Below, in pieces: positions 25,025 through 32,673 of a DNA stretch of 32,673 nucleotides. Source of the DNA: Desulfonema limicola (GTDB taxonomy: Bacteria; Desulfobacterota; Desulfobacteria; Desulfobacterales; DYRC01). Below the pieces are notes generated by a model. It made no database searches. It was given only the letters and a program-made list of their open reading frames with translations, and was not told where the DNA came from. The stretch covers positions 1 through 32,673 of the forward strand of contig DYRC01000007.1 of the NCBI GenBank assembly GCA_020718925.1, given 5' to 3'. Made by a program: the position numbers and the translations under genes. Position 1 is the stretch's first letter. Each line of letters opens with the position of its first letter.

Positions 25025-27037
25025 TCAAACCATCACCCGCCCGACCAACGCCGAAATCTCATCCGCCAACACAATTTCCATGCCTTCTTTCACTTCCGGT
25101 TCCAGCGCACTGATTTCCGATTCATTGCGTTTGGGAAAAACAACGGTTGTGATTCCGGCACGCTGCGCTCCCAGAATTTTTTCCCGAATACCGCTCACCG
25201 CCAAAATACGCCCGCTCAACGTGATTTCTCCGGTAATGGCAATATCCCGGCGCGCCGATTTTCGGGTCAGCAAGGAGATGAGCGATAACGCAATGGTTAC
25301 GCCCGCAGAAGGTCCGTCTTTGGGAATCGCACCGGATGGAATATGGATATGAATATCACGCCCTTTGAAAAAATCCGGATCAATTTCAAACTTTTCGGCA
25401 TGACTTCGGATATAGCTTAACGCAGTCTGAGCAGATTCGCGCAGCACATCGCCCATAGAACCGGTTAAAATCAGTTGCTGAGAACCGTTCATCATGGTTG
25501 ATTCAATAAAAATGATTTCTCCGCCCACATCTGTCCACACCAGCCCCGTCGTAACGCCAATCTGATGATCGCGGTTTGCAATTTCATGGGCAAATTTTCC
25601 GGGACCTAAGAGCGTTTCAACCATTGAGGTATCTATCTGAACCGTTGCTGAATTTTGCGAACCTAAAGAAAGCCGGGCAAGTTTTCTGCACACATTGGCG
25701 ATTTCCCGCTCCAGATTTCTGAGTCCGGCTTCACGGGTATAATTTCGGATGACATGCAGAATCGCATCATCGCCAAATTCCTGTTGGGCAGAAGACAAGC
25801 CGTTTGCCCTGATCTGGCGGGGAATCAGATAATTTCGGGCAATTTCTTTTTTCTCGCGTTCGGTATAGCCTGCAAAATTGATGACTTCAAGCCGATCCAG
25901 CAACGGACCCGGCAGGCGTTCAACCGCATTTGCAGTGGCAATGAACATCACGCCGGAAAGATCAAAAGGAATATCCAAATAATGGTCATTAAAGTGGGTA
26001 TTCTGTTCAGGATCGAGAATTTCAAGCAGGACTGACGCGGGATCCCCCCTGAAATCCTGACCGATTTTGTCAATTTCATCCAGCATGAACACCGGATTTC
26101 TGTATCCGATCCGCTTGAGTTCATTGATAATCCGCCCGGACATTGCGCCGACATAAGTCCTGCGATGTCCGCGAAGTTCGGCTTCATCCCGAAGCCCTGC
26201 CATAGAAAGCCGCACAAATTTACGCTCCAAAGCGTCTGCAATCGCCCGTCCGATGGATGTTTTGCCGGTTCCCGGAGGTCCTGCGAAACACAGCACCGGG
26301 CTTTTCGTCATCTGAAGATGTTTTTTCTTTTCCTGAATCTGACGCACCACTGCCCGCAATTCATCCAACTGAATCGGCTTGGACAGATAATGCGCCGCGC
26401 CTTTTTTCAGCGCGTCCACTGCGGAATTGACCGTAGCAAAACCGGTAACCATCACGGTTTCGGTATGCGGCGCGACTTTTCTGACAGATTCAAGCAGTTG
26501 AAGACCGTCCATTTTTTCCATTTTCAGATCGGTAAGAATGAGATCAAACTCTTCTGCTTTCAGTTTTTCCAAAGCATCTATGCCGTTATGAGCAGTTCTG
26601 ACCTGATACCCTTCTTTTTTCAGCACATATTCCATGTTGGTTCGGGCAATATCTTCATCATCCACCACCAGAATATGAAATGCCCTGAGGCTGAACAATG
26701 TCCGCACCGCAAGATATTCCAGAATCCGCTCCTTGATATGCTTTAAGCCGTAATGCTCTGATTCCAGAATTTTTTCCGCCCGCTTCAAGTCCAGATTGTC
26801 ATCTGTAAAACGGTTCCACGGAAGGGAAAGAACAAGCTCGATATATGTCAATCCGATGGCATATTCGGGACTTAGCGGATCGCTTTTGACAAGCCGATCC
26901 CATTCTTTCATCAGCAAGCCGCTTACAGACTCGGACAATTTGGCTTTTTCGATTCCGGTTTTAAGTTCCTCAAGTTCCTGATCCGTCTGGGGAACTTCAG
27001 CGGCTTTGGGTTTTTCTGCTTTTCTGCCGAATAACAT
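25025..27037 (-). CDS. Lon-like ATP-dependent protease with inserted response-regulator receiver domain
   Basis: Receiver HILVVDDEDIARTN...FDLILTDLKMEKMDG...SKP; AAA+ FAGPPGTGKTS; Lon catalytic PKDGPSAGVTIA and GIREKILGAQRAGI. Confidence 0.93.
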   Translation of the reverse strand: MLFGRKAEKPKAAEVPQTDQELEELKTGIEKAKLSESVSGLLMKEWDRLVKSDPLSPEYAIGLTYIELVLSLPWNRFTDDNLDLKRAEKILESEHYGLKHIKERILEYLAVRTLFSLRAFHILVVDDEDIARTNMEYVLKKEGYQVRTAHNGIDALEKLKAEEFDLILTDLKMEKMDGLQLLESVRKVAPHTETVMVTGFATVNSAVDALKKGAAHYLSKPIQLDELRAVVRQIQEKKKHLQMTKSPVLCFAGPPGTGKTSIGRAIADALERKFVRLSMAGLRDEAELRGHRRTYVGAMSGRIINELKRIGYRNPVFMLDEIDKIGQDFRGDPASVLLEILDPEQNTHFNDHYLDIPFDLSGVMFIATANAVERLPGPLLDRLEVINFAGYTEREKKEIARNYLIPRQIRANGLSSAQQEFGDDAILHVIRNYTREAGLRNLEREIANVCRKLARLSLGSQNSATVQIDTSMVETLLGPGKFAHEIANRDHQIGVTTGLVWTDVGGEIIFIESTMMNGSQQLILTGSMGDVLRESAQTALSYIRSHAEKFEIDPDFFKGRDIHIHIPSGAIPKDGPSAGVTIALSLISLLTRKSARRDIAITGEITLSGRILAVSGIREKILGAQRAGITTVVFPKRNESEISALEPEVKEGMEIVLADEISALVGRVMV

Positions 27038-27380
27038 GATGTGTTACCTTCTTGATAATTTTTTTGAAAACAATAAATAGCTATCTGATAATACAGTTTA
27101 TATTCCCAATATCCAGAAGAAGACCATCGGCTGATTTCCCGCGTTAAAATTTCCTTTGTCCATTGACTGACAGGATGTCTTTTCTGAAAATTTTATAACA
27201 TTTCATAAGAGTTACGCAGTTGAAAAATTAAGTCTTTGATTTCTGCGGAATCGGCATCATGTATCGCACAAACAGCTATCAATAAAATAAATTACTTAAA
27301 ATCCAAATGCGTAACGCTCAATTTATATGAGATTCTTTCATCTGTCAAATGACAATTCTGCGATGTTCAAATAATGTAGA

Positions 27381-27583
27381 AGTTACGCAGTTGAATTTTA
27401 AAAACCCCGAAGGGGTATAATGATTATAGAAATCAGGAAATTGCACAATGGAAAAAACTCCGAAGGAGTGAAATTATTATAGAAATATATCATCCCTTCG
27501 GGATTCTGTTCCGCAACCTGAATCTTCTTTCTATAATCCTATCAATCCTTCGGATTTGATAATCGGGTCTCAACTGCGTAACT
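27381..27583. mobile_element. MITE/REP-like palindromic element with 14-bp terminal inverted repeats and four internal hairpins
   Basis: AGTTACGCAGTTGA at 27381..27394 and its reverse complement at 27570..27583; hairpins ACCCCGAAGGGGT, ACTCCGAAGGAGT, ATCCCTTCGGGAT, AATCCTTCGGATT. Confidence 0.6.
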
Positions 27584-27608
27584 CGTATAATGCCCGGCAT
27601 ATTATCAG

Positions 27609-27643
27609 GCATTCATATCCCGATAAACCAATACGGGGCGGGT
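27609..27643. repeat. 35-bp direct repeat of universal stress protein 3' end (distal copy)
   Basis: GCATTCATATCCCGATAAACCAATACGGGGCGGGT, identical to 28819..28853. Confidence 0.9.
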
Positions 27644-27683
27644 CGTCAGGCAGGCAGGCAATATTGAGTGCTTTATAAATTAT

Positions 27684-27809
27684 TGGTTTCATAGTTTTTT
27701 CAATGGATTCATCTGCTTTTTCTTTGAGAATACGCTTTACAGAATCAGGCGCCTCATGTTTCACCCGTTTCGGAGGAGCGGGCAGCCACATTTTTCTTTT
27801 TTTTGCCAT
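27684..27809 (-). pseudogene. Truncated 5' copy of the 21114 hypothetical gene
   Basis: MAKKRKMWLPAPPKRVKHEAPDSVKRILKEKADESIEKTMKP, then joins USP 3'-end sequence. Confidence 0.8.
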
Positions 27810-27855
27810 TTTGCAAGTTTCATCTGTTTTTTATGCTGCCGTTAGGCTTTATATC

Positions 27856-28239
27856 TCAGGAACAGTTTTCAGATACCAGCCATTTTCTGATTTCTGATAA
27901 AACTGTTTCCAAATCCTGCTGCATCTTCCCTTTCAACGGAGACTCGCTCACCTTATTATTTTCATCATGAAAATGATGCGGTGCTGTAGAAATATTCGGA
28001 TAATGAGGAGCATTATCCCGTCGTAAAATCGGGTGATCCGTAAATAATTGATAAGCATAGTCCTGAAACCCCGGTTCATGGTGAAACCATATCTGCATAT
28101 GATAATTTCTGAAAAGACGACAGCGTATCTTCACCTCAAGTTTTCCCGCAGGTGTTTCATCATAACTGACAACACGGACAGTTTTCACAGTAGGATGTCT
28201 TTGCAGGATTCTGATCAGATCGTCAACAAGGGGATTCAT
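27856..28239 (-). CDS. TumE-like (DUF6516-type) toxin
   Basis: YAYQLFTDHPILRRDNAPHYPNISTAPHHFHDE resembles the TumE/DUF6516 signature, recognised from memory. Confidence 0.65.
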   Translation of the reverse strand: MNPLVDDLIRILQRHPTVKTVRVVSYDETPAGKLEVKIRCRLFRNYHMQIWFHHEPGFQDYAYQLFTDHPILRRDNAPHYPNISTAPHHFHDENNKVSESPLKGKMQQDLETVLSEIRKWLVSENCS

Positions 28240-28543
28240 GAATCATATCCTGATATGTTTTCTGCCAGTCAGCTAACATACTTCGGGCTGACCGCCATTC
28301 CAGCCAGTCATCCTCTTCGGAAGGAGTAGCCTGATTTTTCAGGCGAGCCGTAAATTTATCGTAGTCTGTTCCGTATCTGTTCTCCAGTTTCCGGATACGC
28401 TTCCGATAATAAACGGTTTTACTTCGTATAGACGACAATGCAATCTCCCAGATTGCCTTTTCCACACTCGGGTATCGCTGTCTGGCAACAAGAGATGTCG
28501 CAACCTGATTTATCACTCCTGCCGGAGAAAGTCCATGAATCAT
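28223..28543 (-). CDS. TumA-like antitoxin partner
   Basis: Small ORF overlapping the TumE-like gene start by 17 nt; RBS gagaggtg upstream of ATG. Confidence 0.5.
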   Translation of the reverse strand: MIHGLSPAGVINQVATSLVARQRYPSVEKAIWEIALSSIRSKTVYYRKRIRKLENRYGTDYDKFTARLKNQATPSEEDDWLEWRSARSMLADWQKTYQDMIHESPC

Positions 28544-28649
28544 AAGTAGCACCTCTCATTAAACATCTCATCTCTCCTTTAAAAACTAATCAGCGATTAT
28601 ACCTCAGATGCCATATAAACCACGACATCATAAGCTCTCACCTGACCAA

Positions 28650-28680
28650 GTATATATTTTCAAATCCGGGTTCTGTCAAC
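28650..28680. repeat. 31-bp promoter-region repeat (copy 2)
   Basis: Exact reverse complement of 21060..21090. Confidence 0.9.
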
Positions 28681-28814
28681 CGATTTTGCAAATGTTGCTT
28701 ATATTCTGATGTGCCTGCGGGGAAGTCTGAGGATTTCGGCAGCCGGAGGATGAATTCCATCCGGCTTCTACCGACAATTGTTCCGTGATGTTTCCGAATA
28801 GTGCTGGGCGCGTG

Positions 28815-29672
28815 TCAAGCATTCATATCCCGATAAACCAATACGGGGCGGGTGGTCAGACGGGCAATATCAAGTGCCTCATCACTGATGAGACCGAAAT
28901 ATTTCGGGCGTTTATGTCCATACGCCCCCAGCACGACCAGATCATATCTTCCGGTTGCCACTTCCTTGAGGATTTCATCTGTGAAATTGCCTTTTGTCAT
29001 TTTGGTAATCGGCGTATGCTCAAACTCTTTAAGCTTCTGTTCTCCTTTTAGAAGACAAGCCTTTGCAACTGTATCGTTTTCTTCTGTTTTGTTTTCCTGA
29101 ACATGCAGGATGGTAATTTCCGGTTTTCGTTTGAGAAGCAGGGATGCGATAAACTCAACAGCCCCCTGATCGCAGTCCGACCCCCGATATGCGACCAATA
29201 CCCGCTTAATCTCGCGGAAATTGCGGACAATCAGCACCGGCAGACGGGCATGATGAAGAATTTTTGCCTGAACTGCGCCCAGCAGAAATCCTCTGATAGA
29301 AGAACTTGCCTGCGCGCCCAGCACAATCATGTCGTATTTTTCAGTATGCGCCGCATTCAGAATTTCTTCTGCCGGTTCTCCGACAAGAATGCGGGGCCAG
29401 CAGGAAATTTTCCCGAAATCGCATACGCCGCAGGAACTCAGCACCTCTTCGGCAACAGATTCGGCTTTTTTCTCAATCCATTCTTTTACCGCATCTTTTC
29501 CGACAAACGGCGCGTACAGGGTTTCGGGTCCCATGTCTGCTTCATCCGGCTTTACATACACCGCATCCACTTTGGCTTCCGTGTATGCCATCAGATGACA
29601 GGCATATTGAAGCGCTCTCTGCGATTCTTCGCTTTCATCAACAGCTACCAATATTTTCATCATGTGCTTCAC
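28815..29672 (-). CDS. Universal stress protein, tandem UspA domains
   Basis: KILVAVDESEESQRALQYA; GSSSIRGFLLGAVQAKILHHARLPVLIV-type motif; second domain RVLVAYRGSDCDQGAVEF ... VVLGAYGHKRPKYFGLISDEALDIARLTTRPVLVYRD. Confidence 0.88.
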   Translation of the reverse strand: MKHMMKILVAVDESEESQRALQYACHLMAYTEAKVDAVYVKPDEADMGPETLYAPFVGKDAVKEWIEKKAESVAEEVLSSCGVCDFGKISCWPRILVGEPAEEILNAAHTEKYDMIVLGAQASSSIRGFLLGAVQAKILHHARLPVLIVRNFREIKRVLVAYRGSDCDQGAVEFIASLLLKRKPEITILHVQENKTEENDTVAKACLLKGEQKLKEFEHTPITKMTKGNFTDEILKEVATGRYDLVVLGAYGHKRPKYFGLISDEALDIARLTTRPVLVYRDMNA

Positions 29673-29688
29673 CTATTTTTTTAAAAAG

Positions 29689-30294
29689 TTATCGCAATAT
29701 CAGCACAGAGGACTGACAGGTGCTGACAAACCGCTCCACACGATCTTTGGGAAACATCAGTGTCAGCAATGATTTTTTTCCCATACAAAACGCCAGCAGA
29801 TCGCCATCTGTATCTTTCGAGACAAATGCCTCAAGTTCGGATTGTTCCATCAATCGTGTGGTTATGCCGATTCCCCGGTCGCTGTAATAATCGCCGATTT
29901 CAATCATGCGGGTATACGCTTCGGGTTTTGCGCCCCCGTCTTTGGTCAGACCGACAAGTTCCAATTGCGCTTTATGAATCGTAACCATCTGATTGATCAT
30001 CTCCAGCGATTCCTGACTCACGGATGTCTGGTCAATACAGGCAAGGATTCTTCGGATCGGCTTGTCTTCTTTGACCAAAAACACCGAGCTGTCGGTATTG
30101 CTGACAATCTTCTGCGGCAGGCTGGCAGATGATTCCCACCGGCATTGTTTTCCTTTGCCGCACCCCAGAACAATGAGATCACTGCTGACTGCCAGAAGCG
30201 TTACATCTGCCCATGTATGTCTTGCCAATTCAATGACTTTTTTCAAGGCATAAGCACTGTAAGGATGCTCATCCCCGGCAAATAAAATTCTCAT
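29689..30294 (-). CDS. Universal stress protein-like protein
   Basis: MRILFAGDEHPYSAYALKKVIELARHTWADVTLLAV; degenerate second Usp-like region. Confidence 0.65.
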   Translation of the reverse strand: MRILFAGDEHPYSAYALKKVIELARHTWADVTLLAVSSDLIVLGCGKGKQCRWESSASLPQKIVSNTDSSVFLVKEDKPIRRILACIDQTSVSQESLEMINQMVTIHKAQLELVGLTKDGGAKPEAYTRMIEIGDYYSDRGIGITTRLMEQSELEAFVSKDTDGDLLAFCMGKKSLLTLMFPKDRVERFVSTCQSSVLILR

Positions 30295-30307
30295 AATGGC
30301 TCTCCTA

Positions 30308-30697
30308 TTATGCCGCGTTTTTACGTTTGATTTCGGCTTTTTTCACGACTTCCAGAATCTCTCCCATTTTGAACGGCTTGGCGACAAAATCAAACACGCC
30401 TTTCTGATAAGATTCTTTTGCGGTTTCCATGGTGGCAAAGCCGGTGATAACAATTACTTCGGTTTTTTCGGAGCGTTTTCGGACTTCTGTAAGAAATGCC
30501 ATTCCGTCAACTCCTTCCATTTTAAGGTCCGTAATCACCACATCAAATTGTTTTTCCGTGATTCTGTGCATGGCTTCACGGCTTTTGGTAAAAGATTCAA
30601 CTTCATAGCCCGCTTTTTCCAGCGCGGGTTTGAGCCGCTTGCAGACAATGGGTTCATCGTCAAGAATTAAAATCTGTGTTTTCTGCGCCGTTGTCAT
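30308..30697 (-). CDS. Single-domain response regulator
   Basis: MTTAQKTQILILDDEPIVCKRL...DVVITDLKMEGVDG...KPF; start at internal ATG with GGAGGTG RBS. Confidence 0.92.
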   Translation of the reverse strand: MTTAQKTQILILDDEPIVCKRLKPALEKAGYEVESFTKSREAMHRITEKQFDVVITDLKMEGVDGMAFLTEVRKRSEKTEVIVITGFATMETAKESYQKGVFDFVAKPFKMGEILEVVKKAEIKRKNAA

Positions 30698-32673
30698 AAC
30701 TGCACCTCCGTTGAAAAAAATCATTTACATACTGTCCTACATAGTCATCGCTGTGCATCTGAGCATCCAACTGCCGGGTGTATGCGACCAGACAGCCCAG
30801 CAATCTCATTTTTTCCATCATCCGCACCCGATCCAGTTTTTTGATGCGCCCGATGACCAGATCGCCCCGTATTTCCGTGCGGAAATTGAATCGTTCAAGC
30901 ACTTCTGCAATAAATCTGGCGCGTCTTGATCTTCGGGTGATGTCGGTAACACCGCCGAGAAATCGGAAATACACATAATTATCATTAAGATTTTCAGATA
31001 TATACGCATCAATAATATTGAAATGATAGCCCAGCCTCATGCTGAGATCGAAATATTCCTTTGAAATCACAGCCAAATTTTGTCCCGAATATCGGAAACC
31101 CGCGTCTGAAGAAGAATATGATGTCCGCGTCAGACTGGACATAAAGCTCCCCAAATCCACCGACATCGGCTCCGTACTCCACATCCCCGGCGCGGTCAGT
31201 CCGTCAAGAAATGCCTGCATGGGAACAGAGTCAATATCGTCAGGACAGATGGCTTTGTCCAATGCTTTGCTGTGGTGAATGCCGCCGCCGATATCAATCA
31301 CCATCAGCCCTAACGGAATATCGAATTTCAGGCGTCTTGCCGCAGAATCGCTGTGAACAATCCGGGTATTTCCGAAATGAATCAACTCTTCCACTGCTTT
31401 TTCGTGAATAAACCGGATGATGTCATGTAGCGTTTCGCACCCTGATGGCTTGAAATTTTTATCATTGGGTTCCACAAGATTCAGCGGACTTATTTTTTTC
31501 AATATCCGGCGAAGCAGCCGATATTCATACGATTCCTCAAACACATCTTCCGAAGTGAACTCATAATAGCAGAGTTTTTTGATATTTCCGGCATATACGA
31601 TATTCTGAGACGCATCCATGGTAATCTCATCGCCGGTTTTGAATACCTGTGTGGCGATTTCGGTGTTCACGATGGTCGGAACCCGAAATTCTCTGGCAAT
31701 CGCTGCCATGTGTCCCATCGGAGAGCCGACATCGGTAATAATTCCGTGAACTTTACGCATCACTCTTGCCAGACGCGGAGACGTATGTTTGGCAACCAGA
31801 ATTGAGCCGTAAGGAACTTCGGACAAATCTTCATGCTGTCTCACAACAAACACCTTGCCGGATGCAACACCGCGCTGAACCACAATGCCTTTTCCTGTCA
31901 GCAATATCGGATAATCTGCCGATTCTCTGACAATATCACCCGCCGAACATCCGGGCTGAGGTCTGATATTGAGCGGACGCGCCTGAAGAATGATCAGTTC
32001 GGAATTATGATCCATTGCCCATTCGATGTCCTGGGGTCTTTTGAAATACCGCTCAATTAAAAGCGCGGTTTCAGCCAATTTCTGCAGATTCTCAGGCGTC
32101 AGACATGCCTTGTTTTCCATATCTTCAGGAACCGGAACTGTCTGTGTTCCGCCTTTTTTTGCCGCAACCAGCATCCCGGCTTTTCTGACAATCTTGAATC
32201 CGCACAGCTTATGCGGCGGCGTGCGGCTGACAACATAATGATCCGTATGAACCTCGCCTTCGACGACCGGCGCGCCCAATCCGTAAGCTGCCGTAACTGT
32301 AAGCGTTTCATTTTCAGGAGAAAGGGGATCCATGGTATAAATCACCCCGCTGACTTTCGCATCTGCCATAGTCTGACAGGCAACCGACATTGCCAGTTCC
32401 TGAAGATGAAATCCCTTCTGCTGCCGATAAGACAAGGCATTGAGCGAATACGCGCCCGCAAGCACTTTTTTATAAGTGGCACGAATCTGATCTGCGGACA
32501 CATTCAGAAAGCTTTTGTACTGCCCCGCAAAACTGTGAATGCTGTCTTCTCCCCATGCACTGCTTCTGACGGCAAAAAAGAGCTTTTTTTCAGGGTGTTT
32601 CTGTTGCAGCACATCAATTGCTTCTTCGATCTGCCGGATCAGCTCAGTCGGAAACGTGCCGGACAGAAACCGC
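30660..32673 (-). CDS. PEP-synthase-like (pyruvate/PEP-binding) protein, 5' end beyond window
   Basis: AVRSSAWGEDSIHSFAGQYKSFLNV; DIEWAMD; swivelling-domain IITDVGSPMGHMAAIAREFRVPTIVNTE; C-terminal part not recognised as the PEP-binding barrel. Confidence 0.82.
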   Translation of the reverse strand, partial: RFLSGTFPTELIRQIEEAIDVLQQKHPEKKLFFAVRSSAWGEDSIHSFAGQYKSFLNVSADQIRATYKKVLAGAYSLNALSYRQQKGFHLQELAMSVACQTMADAKVSGVIYTMDPLSPENETLTVTAAYGLGAPVVEGEVHTDHYVVSRTPPHKLCGFKIVRKAGMLVAAKKGGTQTVPVPEDMENKACLTPENLQKLAETALLIERYFKRPQDIEWAMDHNSELIILQARPLNIRPQPGCSAGDIVRESADYPILLTGKGIVVQRGVASGKVFVVRQHEDLSEVPYGSILVAKHTSPRLARVMRKVHGIITDVGSPMGHMAAIAREFRVPTIVNTEIATQVFKTGDEITMDASQNIVYAGNIKKLCYYEFTSEDVFEESYEYRLLRRILKKISPLNLVEPNDKNFKPSGCETLHDIIRFIHEKAVEELIHFGNTRIVHSDSAARRLKFDIPLGLMVIDIGGGIHHSKALDKAICPDDIDSVPMQAFLDGLTAPGMWSTEPMSVDLGSFMSSLTRTSYSSSDAGFRYSGQNLAVISKEYFDLSMRLGYHFNIIDAYISENLNDNYVYFRFLGGVTDITRRSRRARFIAEVLERFNFRTEIRGDLVIGRIKKLDRVRMMEKMRLLGCLVAYTRQLDAQMHSDDYVGQYVNDFFQRRCSYDNGAENTDFNS

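Noticed and set aside
26165-26746. 193-aa plus-strand ORF opposite the Lon-like gene
   Set aside because: Antisense shadow ORF; Phe/His/Gln-rich composition without family resemblance
27381-27583. CRISPR-like repeat array
   Set aside because: Units are short hairpins in opposing orientation without regular spacing or unique spacers of equal size
27570-27809. 79-aa ORF taken as an intact gene
   Set aside because: It is a chimera of a truncated 5' copy of the 21114 gene and frameshifted USP 3'-end sequence, ending inside the palindromic element

Overview
Accessory and regulatory-rich bacterial chromosomal window, probably a Desulfobacterota-type genome (inferred from gene content, not proven). 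It holds several two-component/sigma-54 regulators, topB, carA, a moeA-like fusion, nitroreductase, a KamA-family radical SAM enzyme, universal stress proteins and a PEP-synthase-like protein. The strongest signals are: (1) two tandem 59-aa ORFs (608 bp period, too short for the supplied ORF track) that are almost only signal peptide plus a PEP-CTERM-like tail. Each follows a conserved sigma-54 -24/-12 promoter with palindromes about 107 bp upstream. They sit before a PEP-CTERM protein with a candidate Cys-Gln thioester, and the first copy appears to have lost its PEP-CTERM cargo gene. (2) A self-contained F0-only ATPase operon with a four-hairpin fused c subunit, two of whose hairpins have lost the ion-binding Glu, plus a separate normal c subunit. 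(3) A Lon-like protease with a receiver domain inserted just before its AAA+ domain. (4) An AT-rich GHKL-ATPase/PD-(D/E)xK-like gene, a candidate defence gene. (5) A TumE/TumA-like toxin-antitoxin cassette in a 1.2 kb insertion-like island flanked by direct repeats of a universal stress protein 3' end and built from copied gene fragments, next to a hairpin-rich MITE-like element. No rRNA, tRNA or CRISPR array was recognised.
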